Source: Gemmatimonadota bacterium (GTDB taxonomy: Bacteria; 4572-55; J002). From it: a DNA stretch of 26,525 nt. The notes beneath the pieces were generated by a model. That model was given only the letters and a program-made list of their open reading frames with translations, was not told the DNA's origin and did not search any database. This document shows positions 6,940-13,878 of this stretch, one piece after another. Position numbers and translations under genes: made by a program. The first letter of the stretch is position 1, and every line of letters starts with the position of its first letter. The DNA is taken from contig RFFQ01000007.1 of the NCBI GenBank assembly GCA_003697105.1, positions 1 to 26,525 on the forward strand. Reading direction: 5' to 3'.

Positions 6940-8634
6940 ATGCGTGTGTGCTGGATGTGGGTCCTCATCGGTTGGGGGTTGGGGAGCGTGTTGGTTAGCA
7001 GTCTTGCCACCGGTTCAACGGTACCGATCCGGTTTGCGGTTCTTGGAGATCGTACCGGTAAGCCAATTCCCGGTATTTACGAAGAGATCGTTCAGGAAGT
7101 CGCTCGGATGCGTCCCGATTTTGTAGTCACCGTCGGTGATATGATCGAAGGTTATACCGATGATGATGCGGAAATCCAGCAACAGTGGCAGGATTATTTT
7201 AAGCTGGTAGAACCCCTCACCATGCCCGTCTATTACACTCCCGGTAATCATGACATTTGGCACGAGCGCTCCGCCGAGATTTACCAGCAATATATTGGCC
7301 CGCCCTATTTCTCGTTTAATTACCGTGACTTACATGTGATTATCTTGGATAACAGCCGGGATCGCCGGATCGCGCTGGATCAATTATCTTGGTTGGAGGA
7401 TGACCTGCACCAGTACCGGGATATGCCGTATAAAATTGCCTTTATTCATCAACCCACGTGGTACCAGACCGTCGCCCGGGGCAAACCCGACCCTTTACAC
7501 CGCATTTTTGTGGAATACGGGGTACATGACGTGTTTACCGGACATTACCATGACTATTTTGTCGGGGAATACGACGGCGTGCGTTACACCAGCATCGGGA
7601 GTTCTGGAGCGCACCCTAAAAAAAGCCCCAGCGGGTTAACATTCCATTTTGCGTGGGTCACGGTTGATGCCGAAGGGGTGCATATCACACCGATCAAAAA
7701 CAATTCGGTGTTGCCGTGGGATTTAGTTACCGCTGAAGAACGTCAATTGGTACGCAATATTCAACGCCACGCCGCTACTTTTACCGCCCCGTTGACCGTT
7801 GATGAACATCTCCAAGCCGAACCGGCTGAGATCACGTTACACTTGCGGAATTTACACCCCACAGAATCCCTTAATAGTATTTTACGATGGCGACTTCCCG
7901 AGGGCTGGTCGATTGATCCGGTGGAGGTACCCGTGATGATCCTGCCGGAGGATGAAACAGAGCTGACCTTTTTAGTCCGCAGTGCCGGCAAGTCGGAATC
8001 TATCCCCAATTTTTCACTGGATTTCCCCTATGCCACGGGAAAAAGCTACCGGGTGGTTGAACCGATCTATTTGCACCGCCCGACGGTTGCCTATTATACA
8101 GAGGAATCCCCTCGTATTGATGGGCATTTGGAGGAAGCGTGCTGGCGCCATCCGGTTTATAAATTGTTTGACCCGGAGGGAAATCCCCTGCCGGTGGATT
8201 CCACCTTTTTCTATTTTGCCTACGATGCCGATAATTTTTACTTTGCGGCACTTTTACAAGATTTGCACATTGAAAAATTGACGGCTTATGTCACCGAACG
8301 AGATGGGCGGCTCTTTGCCGAAGACCGGGTCGGCTGGCGATTGCATCCGCCCGGGCAGGATGAGAGCTATACCGTGCAAGTGAATCCCTTGGGCACCATC
8401 TGGGATTACAGTGATAAGGAAGGCATGCGCTGGGATGGTGAGTTTGAAGTCAAAAGTTTTATTGGGGGTTACTTTTGGAGTGTCGAAATACGCATTCCAC
8501 GCAACCAATTTGGAGTTCAGGCATCTGCCAACCAACAGTGGGGGCTGGATTTCTGGCGGCACCAGAAGCGGTTTAAGGAAAACGCAGAATGGATGCCCGG
8601 TAGTCATTTTCCCGGGATGTTGATCTTGAAATGA
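6940..8634 (+). CDS. Exported metallophosphoesterase with C-terminal CBM9-like domain
   Basis: A 564-residue secreted protein with a signal peptide (about 1-25, ending near LATGS). Residues 28-245 form a calcineurin-like phosphoesterase, with its metal-binding motifs in order: GDRTG (D37), GDM (D67), GNHD (N103, H104), H170 (FIHQP) and GHYHD (H202, H204). A middle beta-rich region (about 270-380) looks like an Ig/NEW3-type spacer. From about 388 the sequence ESPRIDGHLEEACWR, then VQVNPLGTIWD and FWSVEIRIPRNQFG, is typical of CBM9-like sugar-binding domains, called DOMON-like in some families. The protein probably removes phosphate from an extracytoplasmic, perhaps glycan-linked, substrate. 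The ATG at 6940 is preceded by AAGGAG and lies 3 bases after the upstream stop. Confidence 0.9.
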   Translation: MRVCWMWVLIGWGLGSVLVSSLATGSTVPIRFAVLGDRTGKPIPGIYEEIVQEVARMRPDFVVTVGDMIEGYTDDDAEIQQQWQDYFKLVEPLTMPVYYTPGNHDIWHERSAEIYQQYIGPPYFSFNYRDLHVIILDNSRDRRIALDQLSWLEDDLHQYRDMPYKIAFIHQPTWYQTVARGKPDPLHRIFVEYGVHDVFTGHYHDYFVGEYDGVRYTSIGSSGAHPKKSPSGLTFHFAWVTVDAEGVHITPIKNNSVLPWDLVTAEERQLVRNIQRHAATFTAPLTVDEHLQAEPAEITLHLRNLHPTESLNSILRWRLPEGWSIDPVEVPVMILPEDETELTFLVRSAGKSESIPNFSLDFPYATGKSYRVVEPIYLHRPTVAYYTEESPRIDGHLEEACWRHPVYKLFDPEGNPLPVDSTFFYFAYDADNFYFAALLQDLHIEKLTAYVTERDGRLFAEDRVGWRLHPPGQDESYTVQVNPLGTIWDYSDKEGMRWDGEFEVKSFIGGYFWSVEIRIPRNQFGVQASANQQWGLDFWRHQKRFKENAEWMPGSHFPGMLILK

Positions 8635-8721
8635 TCCGGAAGATGTTTTCTCAGACCCGGCGGGCAACCTGAAAAATTGAAATCTTAATGACTCACAGAC
8701 TCTAGGATAAAGAGGACGCCA

Positions 8722-9054
8722 ATGAACATACAAATTTTTGGCACAAAAAAATGTAAAGCCACCCAGAAAGCACTCCGCTTTTTTAAGGAACGGGGGATCA
8801 AGCCCCATTTTGTGGATTTGAATGAACAGACTATCAAAAAAGGGGAGCTAACCAACATCCGGCGCTCAATCCCGTTGGCGGAGTTGATCGATACCGGAGG
8901 CAAAGAGTATCAACGCCTGAATTTGAAATATTTGGTACACGATGTGGAGGAACAACTGCTGGCGCATCCGTTGCTTTTTAAGACACCGATTGTGCGCCAC
9001 GGATCACACGTCACGGTGGGTCACCAACCGGAGGTTTGGAAGTCATGGTTGTGA
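8722..9054 (+). CDS. ArsC/Spx-family thioredoxin-fold protein
   Basis: A 110-residue cytosolic protein of the ArsC/Spx/YffB family. It shows the N-terminal beta strand and helix of the thioredoxin fold (IQIFGTKKCKATQKALRFFK), a single redox Cys C11, PHFVDLNEQ as the second strand, and the KTPIVRHG cis-proline segment (P89) near the end. The Spx CxxC is absent (C-K-A-T). The three Arg residues of true arsenate reductase are not clearly present either, so arsenate reductase or Spx function should not be assumed; a generic glutaredoxin-like or reductase role fits. AAAGAGGA lies upstream of the ATG. It is 87 bases after the phosphoesterase gene and may have its own promoter. Its stop codon abuts the stop codon of the convergent ATPase gene. 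Confidence 0.85.
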   Translation: MNIQIFGTKKCKATQKALRFFKERGIKPHFVDLNEQTIKKGELTNIRRSIPLAELIDTGGKEYQRLNLKYLVHDVEEQLLAHPLLFKTPIVRHGSHVTVGHQPEVWKSWL

Positions 9055-9840
9055 TTACAAATGCCGTAGAAAACGTGCCGGATTGTTCAGAAAATCGCGA
9101 GTGAGTTGGACATGCTCCACTGCCTCATAGGCTACTTCCTGAACCGGGTAGGGATCAAATTGCAGGATTGTGGCATCTGGAAATGCCATCAAAATGGGGG
9201 AATGTGTGGCAATGATAAACTGCGAGTGGTGCTCGACCATCGATTTTAAGAGGGAGAGAAAGGTCAATTGCCGTAAAGGAGAAAGGGGCGTTTCTGGCTC
9301 ATCCAGTAGGTACAGCCCGCCGGGTACGACCCGGGTTTGAAACAACTTGAGAAAGCTTTCCCCGTGTGAATTTGCATCCAGATTTTCCCCGTAACGGTGG
9401 ATCAGCGCCTGCCGTTGCCCAAGGGCGACCCCTTTTGCCAGCATCAAGCCGTAGCCGCTGAGGGTCTCCTCATAATAATCCGCATCTGCCTGAAGGTCTT
9501 GTTGCGTTTGCTGAAGCCGCCGGGCGAAATTGAAAAAATCTTCAGCGCGTAGGAAAAAGCCACGCCGCGTTTTTTTGCTCCAACTCAACCGCAAGTACGC
9601 CCCTAAACGGCGGGCATGCTCTAACGTATGATCTTGCTGAATGTCGATTCCTCCCACCGTGGGCAGTCCGGTAGCCGCCGCCAATCCTTCCAGCAAAGTT
9701 GACTTCCCGGAGCCATTTTCACCCACAAAAAACGTCACCGGACGGGTAAATTCTAGGGTAAGCTCATGAAAGAGCGGTAAACTAAAAGGGAAATGTGCCG
9801 GCAGACGATCCGTTTTGAGCCGTAACGAACGCAAATGCAT
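9055..9840 (-). CDS. Small ABC-type (COG3910-like) AAA ATPase
   Basis: A 261-residue soluble ATPase of the predicted-ATPase group related to SMC/RecF and ABC enzymes. Walker A is GENGSGKST (40-48), with an atypical ABC signature SHGES (158-162), Walker B LYLLDEPE (D180, E181) and a switch His in ATHSP (H213). There is no transmembrane segment and no partner permease. The helical insert between Walker A and the signature is short, unlike true SMC proteins. It starts 4 bases after the end of the STAS gene, with AGGTG upstream of the ATG, so the two form a two-gene unit. Function is unknown; related proteins are annotated only as ATPases. The stop codon is back-to-back with that of the ArsC/Spx-like gene with no base between. 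Confidence 0.88.
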   Translation of the reverse strand: MHLRSLRLKTDRLPAHFPFSLPLFHELTLEFTRPVTFFVGENGSGKSTLLEGLAAATGLPTVGGIDIQQDHTLEHARRLGAYLRLSWSKKTRRGFFLRAEDFFNFARRLQQTQQDLQADADYYEETLSGYGLMLAKGVALGQRQALIHRYGENLDANSHGESFLKLFQTRVVPGGLYLLDEPETPLSPLRQLTFLSLLKSMVEHHSQFIIATHSPILMAFPDATILQFDPYPVQEVAYEAVEHVQLTRDFLNNPARFLRHL

Positions 9841-9844
9841 TAGA

Positions 9845-10249
9845 TTACACCTGTTGGGGGTGGGGGTCTAAGCCATCAGTTAGTGGATGCTCTTGAATGT
9901 GCAAATCATGAAACTCAAAAAAGCCCAAATTATCCAACACAAAATAGACCAGACTATCCCGCTTGAAAATGTAGGTAACCGGTAATTCACGGGTTTTAAG
10001 GAGGGCTTTCATAAGATACCCCACTGCCGTGGAATTGATGTACTCCAGATCGAACAGATCAAATACCAACCGCTCGCTCTCATTTGTGGCGAGCCACATT
10101 TCAATCAAATTGGATTCGCTGAAAAGCGCTTCTGCACCTGCGGCTTCCAAACTCCCTTTGATGGAAATGATCTGTGCCGTTGGTTCTGCTTCTACCCGGA
10201 CCCATTGGATGATTGTTTTGTCATGCTGAACTTCATGGATCGTGTGCAT
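9845..10249 (-). CDS. STAS-domain protein (anti-sigma-factor-antagonist-like)
   Basis: A 134-residue cytosolic single-domain protein. Residues about 25-115 have the SpoIIAA/STAS pattern: [20 protein letters not shown], then [20 protein letters not shown], with S73 at the place where anti-sigma antagonists are phosphorylated. In known partner-switching systems this serine is the target of an RsbW/SpoIIAB-like kinase and a PP2C phosphatase. Neither partner is present here, so they would have to be elsewhere in the genome. A purine-rich GGGGGAA lies before the ATG. The ATPase gene follows immediately (4 bases), and the pair probably works together. The final 20 residues ([11 protein letters not shown]) look like a disordered tail. 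Confidence 0.85.
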   Translation of the reverse strand: MHTIHEVQHDKTIIQWVRVEAEPTAQIISIKGSLEAAGAEALFSESNLIEMWLATNESERLVFDLFDLEYINSTAVGYLMKALLKTRELPVTYIFKRDSLVYFVLDNLGFFEFHDLHIQEHPLTDGLDPHPQQV

Positions 10250-10430
10250 GGTTCCCCCGACGAAGTTGATGATGATTCGATTGCCTAAGTTTCAAGATGG
10301 AAACTCGCCATCTGCCAGAATTTACTAGCTGTTGATGACCATATCTTATTTTAGATGAGAATCTCTGCCATAAATTGGGAGATTTGAAGCGATTTCCTAA
10401 AATTACCGGATGGTGAGACCTAAAAATCCA

Positions 10431-11429
10431 TCAACTGGGCAACTGCTCCCTCAAAATAATGTGCCGTCCCAGCCCAACCAGAAATGCTACCCCACTATAA
10501 AAATAATAAAACCAATGCCACGGGATGACGCTCAGGGCAAAAAACAGCCCGCGTCTTTGCCAAAAAAAACGATAAACCGGTAGATTCAATCCGAAAAGGA
10601 TTACCGAAATCACTACCAGAAGGAGTCCTGCCACCCATGGGATAACCGGTAATAGCATGAATACCCCCACCCAAAGGAATATCAGAACGACACTAAACCG
10701 GTGGGAATAGCGTAAATTCAGATCGTTGGGAAGGTTTTTCTGGATCAAAATCAGCTCGACCCACGGGAGCGCTCGTTTGAAAAAATCGGTTTTAACCATC
10801 GATGCTGCGCTCCAATGTTTCAAATGTTTCACCTGAATCTGTTTGCAGAGCCGAATTTGATGCCCCGCTTGAATGAGCCGGTGACCCAATTCAATATCTT
10901 CAATGGAGGGTTGGGAGTATGTTTCATCAAACCCACCCACCGCTTGAAAAATAGACCGGCGGATACCACCACATGCCCCCCAAAACGTTGTTGCGGTTTC
11001 ATTGGAACATTGATGGACATAGTGATGAAACAGGTTTTTGTATTGGGAGATAAAATTAGGCTCATCTGGCTCATCATCATAAGACCCAATCAGCGCGGCG
11101 ACCTCCGCATGTTGGGTGAACATCGTATAAACCTGATCGATTATTGCCGGTGGAACAGCTATATCCGCATCGATAAAAAAAAGAATTTCATGCTGGGCAA
11201 GCGCCGCACCCCGATTGCGAGCATAAGCGGGTCCCCGGTTGGTGGGAAGTGAAACGGTTCGTACCGCAAATTGATTCGCAATCAAAGCGGATTCCCGATC
11301 ATCGCCATCGACCACAACAATGATCTCGGCAGGAGGAGGTTGAGTCTGGGTCAAATGGGTTAAGCACTGCCGAAATTTTTCACCACCCTGATAAACGGGA
11401 ACAATTACAGAAACCGGTAAAGAACGCAT
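10431..11429 (-). CDS. Family 2 glycosyltransferase with C-terminal membrane segments
   Basis: A 332-residue GT-A fold glycosyltransferase. The nucleotide-sugar binding start SVIVPVYQGG is followed by VVVDGDDRES, NRGPAYARNRG and the metal-binding D87-x-D89 (FFIDADI). The catalytic base region is probably E177/D178 (PSIEDIELG), after the GGFDETY motif. From about residue 240 three to four hydrophobic helices anchor the protein in the inner membrane. It probably adds a sugar to a lipid carrier or envelope polysaccharide, but donor and acceptor cannot be told from the sequence. There is no convincing Shine-Dalgarno before the ATG at 11429. It is followed on the same strand by the STAS gene after about 180 non-coding bases, so it is probably a separate unit. 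Confidence 0.92.
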   Translation of the reverse strand: MRSLPVSVIVPVYQGGEKFRQCLTHLTQTQPPPAEIIVVVDGDDRESALIANQFAVRTVSLPTNRGPAYARNRGAALAQHEILFFIDADIAVPPAIIDQVYTMFTQHAEVAALIGSYDDEPDEPNFISQYKNLFHHYVHQCSNETATTFWGACGGIRRSIFQAVGGFDETYSQPSIEDIELGHRLIQAGHQIRLCKQIQVKHLKHWSAASMVKTDFFKRALPWVELILIQKNLPNDLNLRYSHRFSVVLIFLWVGVFMLLPVIPWVAGLLLVVISVILFGLNLPVYRFFWQRRGLFFALSVIPWHWFYYFYSGVAFLVGLGRHIILREQLPS

Positions 11430-11488
11430 ATTCTAATTACCAAAAATCGATAAAATAATCTTGTGTTTTTGTGCCAATTGATGTTAAT

Positions 11489-11510
11489 TAACTGCTTTGA
11501 AAAACAGTTA
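11489..11510. repeat. Inverted repeat upstream of the thiamine-binding gene
   Basis: TAACTG (11489-11494) and CAGTTA (11505-11510) form 6-base arms around a 10-base A/T-rich spacer. The right arm runs into TTATAC, a weak -10 candidate for the downstream gene. It lies in the 131-base divergent region between the glycosyltransferase and the thiamine-binding gene. It may be an operator or a short leader hairpin. Confidence 0.4.
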
Positions 11511-11560
11511 TACACCAAAATTAACCAAAATACAACCCTAAACTTAGAAAGGAGTTTTTG

Positions 11561-11866
11561 ATGAAGGTCATGGTTGATGTATCTATTGTACCACTAGGTG
11601 TGGGATTATCTCTCTCCAAATATGTGGCAGAATGTGAAAAGGTCTTTTCTACGTTTGACATCAAAACCCATCTTCATCCGTACGGTACTATTCTGGAAGG
11701 GGAGTGGGATGAGGTTTTCGCCGCCATCAAAAAATGTCATGAGGTCTTGCACGAAATAGGTGTACCGCGGATCACCGCCAGTTTACGGGTCGGAACTCGC
11801 ACTGATAAGTCCCAGACGATGGAAGATAAACTTGCCAGTGTGAAAGATAAATTGAACTCAGCATAA
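11561..11866 (+). CDS. MTH1187/YqgV-family thiamine-binding protein
   Basis: A 101-residue cytosolic protein of the MTH1187 family (DUF77), ferredoxin-like fold. Typical features are the N-terminal VSIVPLGVGLSLSKYVAECE, the central THLHPYGTILEGEWDEVFAA and the C-terminal PRITASLRVGTRTDK. Structures of this family bind thiamine or related ligands; YqgV-like proteins have been linked to thiamine or HMP handling, but the physiological role is uncertain. Start ATG 11561 is chosen over a TTG immediately before it because AAAGGAG then has proper spacing. The tail (MEDKLASVKDKLNSA) is a charged helix. It is monocistronic as far as I can see, with structured DNA downstream. Confidence 0.92.
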   Translation: MKVMVDVSIVPLGVGLSLSKYVAECEKVFSTFDIKTHLHPYGTILEGEWDEVFAAIKKCHEVLHEIGVPRITASLRVGTRTDKSQTMEDKLASVKDKLNSA

Positions 11867-11936
11867 AGCAAACGTTGGCAGTCGGAACATCAAGGCGTTG
11901 CCAAACCAACACCCTGTTTTTTTGCAGTTTGCTTTA
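11864..11936 (+). repeat. Nested inverted repeats in the 3' region of the thiamine-binding gene
   Basis: TAAAGCAAAC (11864-11873, including the stop codon) is exactly complementary to GTTTGCTTTA (11927-11936). Inside it TTGGCA (11875-11880) pairs with TGCCAA (11899-11904), and a run of seven or more T begins near 11917. The transcript could fold into a two-level structure. The T-run sits after the inner hairpin but about 12 bases away, so it is not a classical terminator. Confidence 0.45.
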
Positions 11937-11983
11937 CCGTCAGTATTAGTCCCCCCTTAACTTTCGGAATCACTTACCTTTTT

Positions 11984-12024
11984 GGCTTCGGGAGTCACTA
12001 CCCGCTTCCCGAAGCCTTCTGATT
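11984..12024 (+). terminator. Intrinsic terminator-like hairpin upstream of marR
   Basis: GGCTTCGGGA (11984-11993) and TCCCGAAGCC (12007-12016) form a perfect 10-bp GC-rich stem with a 13-base loop, followed by TTCTGATTTTC. It separates the thiamine-binding gene from the marR promoter region and would insulate the efflux operon. The T-tract is interrupted. Confidence 0.6.
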
Positions 12025-12083
12025 TTCTCCTTATCTAAAAAACCATTGACAAATTTGTATTAATGCTGTTTTTTGTGCCAAAA

Positions 12084-12109
12084 TAGTTGCATAATCAACT
12101 AACTGTTAG
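12084..12109 (+). promoter_or_regulatory. Overlapping palindromic operators at the marR promoter
   Basis: TAGTTGCATAATCAACTA (12084-12101) is an 18-base inverted repeat with 6-base perfect arms. Its centre CATAAT is a 5/6 match to a -10 hexamer. It overlaps a second perfect palindrome, CTAACTGTTAG (12099-12109). Both lie 17-42 bases upstream of the marR start codon. MarR-family dimers commonly bind 16-20-base palindromes that cover their own promoter, so this is a strong candidate autoregulatory site. No good -35 is spaced correctly for this -10; TTGACA at 12046-12051 is too distant. Confidence 0.6.
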
Positions 12110-12125
12110 ATAGATAGCTCGACCC

Positions 12126-12584
12126 ATGATCGAACCGAAATCAACCGACGAACCGTTAGCTCGGTTCGTGTGGCGTACCGCACGCGCATTTGCCCACCAT
12201 TTAGGGCGGAGTTTCCATCAGGCGGGGTATGATGTCACCCCAGAGCAGTGGAAAATTTTGCGAAATTTATGGGAGCAAGACGGGCAATCCCAGCAACAAT
12301 TGGCGCACTGCTCAGTTAAAGATAAAGCCAGTATTACCAGATTGATAGACGGTTTAGAAAGACGGAATTTAGTAGTCCGTATTCCCGACCAGCACGACCG
12401 CCGGCAAAAGCGAATCTATCTCACGCATCGCGGAAAGGAATTACAGAAACCGCTTTCTGAAATTGTCAAACAGACCCAAGATGTGGCGCAAATGAATATC
12501 AATGAGGCCGATTTAGCCCTTTGTAAAGCCGTACTGCAACAGGTTTATGACAACTTAAACACCCCGCGCTCGGAGAACCCTTAA
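12126..12584 (+). CDS. MarR-family transcriptional regulator
   Basis: A 152-residue winged-helix regulator. It has an N-terminal dimerisation helix, then VTPEQWKILRNLW leading into the wHTH. The recognition-helix region is KDKASITRLIDGLERRNLV (65-83) and the wing is DQHDRRQKRIYLT (88-100), with the D/R pattern typical of MarR. The C-terminal helices complete the dimer interface. MarR proteins usually repress neighbouring efflux or stress genes and release DNA on binding small phenolic or other ligands. Here the target is probably the RND operon that follows 157 bases downstream. The ATG at 12126 has no Shine-Dalgarno and would have a very short leader, suggesting low expression. Confidence 0.93.
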   Translation: MIEPKSTDEPLARFVWRTARAFAHHLGRSFHQAGYDVTPEQWKILRNLWEQDGQSQQQLAHCSVKDKASITRLIDGLERRNLVVRIPDQHDRRQKRIYLTHRGKELQKPLSEIVKQTQDVAQMNINEADLALCKAVLQQVYDNLNTPRSENP

Positions 12585-12586
12585 AC

Positions 12587-12604
12587 TCGTTAATCTATCA
12601 ACGA
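12587..12604 (+). promoter_or_regulatory. Degenerate copy of the marR operator
   Basis: TCGTTAATCTATCAACGA has perfect 5-base arms (TCGTT / AACGA) around 8 bases. It shares the frame T-x-GTT...CAAC-x-A with the 18-base palindrome upstream of marR. It starts 2 bases after the marR stop and 138 bases before the membrane-fusion gene. It may let the regulator act on an internal promoter. The similarity is partial, and chance cannot be excluded. Confidence 0.35.
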
Positions 12605-12671
12605 ATCCGCGGTTCCATCCAAAAAAAGCTTGATCTATTTGAGGAATGCCGTTATCTATAAGTCCCCTATT

Positions 12672-12689
12672 AAAACGCTCAAAACGCTC
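12672..12689. repeat. Short tandem duplication AAAACGCTC x2
   Basis: The 9-mer AAAACGCTC occurs twice in direct succession in the marR-MFP spacer, 12 bases before a TATACT (12702-12707) that could serve as a -10 for the pump genes. The -35 position is poor, so a promoter is only a possibility. Confidence 0.35.
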
Positions 12690-12741
12690 ATTTGTTTATC
12701 ATATACTCTTTTTTTAAATCGACCGATTCCGTGAGGACCCA

Positions 12742-13878
12742 ATGAAACGAATTTTGATCAATCTAGTTGCTGTGATGCTCATTGTGGGCGCCAGTTTTGC
12801 CACAATGCGTTTTTTAGCCGCCCAACATCAGGAACAACCCCGCCGGACACCACCACCTCGCCAAAAATTTGTGAATGTCTCGCCGGTTGAACTTCAGGCG
12901 GTGACGGCATCCATTAAGGCATACGGTACGCTGACATCCGCCCAACCGGTGACGTTGTTTAGCGAAGTGACCGGCACGTTGGTTGTCGGGGATGTGGCTT
13001 TCCGCCCAGCGACGTCCTTCCAAAAGGGGGAGGTGTTAATTCAAGTGGATGACCGTCCGGTCACACTCGACCTCAACTCGGCGAAAAGTGATCTGCTCAA
13101 TGCATTGGCATCCGTACTGCCGGAAATTCGGGCAGATTTCCCGGAAGCGTACCCGGTCTGGCAGGCTTATTTTGATGGGATTTCGTTTAGCCAACCTCTC
13201 GCGGAACTTCCGCCCGTGGACAATCAAAAAATCAAGCTATTTCTTTCGCGCTACAATGTCTATCGCTATTATTTCAACATCCGGGATTTAGAGATTCAAC
13301 GGGATAAGCACTATTTTTATGCCCCGTTTGACGGATCGATTGTCTCAGCAGAACTGCAACCGGGTTCAGCGGTGCGGGCAGGCTCGCAACTGGGCAAAAT
13401 CATTAATTTGGAAAATCTGGAAGTCGAAGTGAGCCTTTCCACTGCCGATGTTCAGTGGATTGACCGCCAACAACCGGTTCGGCTAACTTCCGCAGAAGTC
13501 GGTGGTGAATGGATGGGCCAGGTAGCACGGATTGGTAAAACCATTGACCCGCGCACGCAGACGGTGCAAATCTATATCACCCTGAACGCAACACCGGGGG
13601 ATGGACTTTATGAAGGTATCTTTCTGGAAGCGGACATTCCCGGACGGGTGATTGAACGTGCGGTAGAAGTCCCCCAGCGCGCCATTTATAATAACCGCTA
13701 TGTCTATCTGATTGAGAACGGGCGGTTGAAGCGCCAACCGGTGGAAATTGCCCGCAAACAGACGACCTCCGCTATTGTGACCGGTGGGTTAGCGGATGGC
13801 GATTCGCTGGTGGTAGAGGCGTTGCAAGGGGTGGTGCCCGGGATGCTCGCCAAAGTTCGTGAAGGAGGACGCCCCTAA
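12742..13878 (+). CDS. RND efflux periplasmic adaptor (membrane-fusion protein)
   Basis: The periplasmic adaptor of a tripartite RND pump, 378 residues. An N-terminal signal-anchor (INLVAVMLIVGASFATMRFL) precedes a Pro/Arg-rich linker. The barrel-sandwich hybrid halves are TLFSEVTGTLVVGDVAF (with KGEVLIQVDDRP) and YAPFDGSIVSAELQPGSAVR; beta-barrel and membrane-proximal domains follow (IDPRTQTVQIYI, then VPQRAIYNNRYVYLI). The segment between the two lipoyl halves is short and lacks obvious coiled-coil heptads, so the alpha-hairpin that docks TolC may be reduced. GAGGA precedes the ATG. Its stop shares a base with the RND start (TAATG), indicating coupled translation. Substrate is unknown. Confidence 0.92.
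   Translation: MKRILINLVAVMLIVGASFATMRFLAAQHQEQPRRTPPPRQKFVNVSPVELQAVTASIKAYGTLTSAQPVTLFSEVTGTLVVGDVAFRPATSFQKGEVLIQVDDRPVTLDLNSAKSDLLNALASVLPEIRADFPEAYPVWQAYFDGISFSQPLAELPPVDNQKIKLFLSRYNVYRYYFNIRDLEIQRDKHYFYAPFDGSIVSAELQPGSAVRAGSQLGKIINLENLEVEVSLSTADVQWIDRQQPVRLTSAEVGGEWMGQVARIGKTIDPRTQTVQIYITLNATPGDGLYEGIFLEADIPGRVIERAVEVPQRAIYNNRYVYLIENGRLKRQPVEIARKQTTSAIVTGGLADGDSLVVEALQGVVPGMLAKVREGGRP

Noticed and set aside
8254-8808. Long minus-strand frame of 184 codons
   Set aside because: Lies opposite the conserved CBM9-like end of the phosphoesterase gene and the start of the ArsC/Spx-like gene; the sense proteins have clear family motifs.
8722-9054. Arsenate reductase
   Set aside because: Only one redox Cys and no clear Arg triad, and no ars genes nearby; the family-level call is safer.
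10815-11252. Plus-strand 145-codon frame
   Set aside because: Fully antisense to the GT2 catalytic domain, which has intact motifs.
11534-11866. Thiamine (TPP) riboswitch controlling the MTH1187-family gene
   Set aside because: The leader is short and I see no THI-box core (CUGAGA / ACCUGA-type elements) upstream of 11561.
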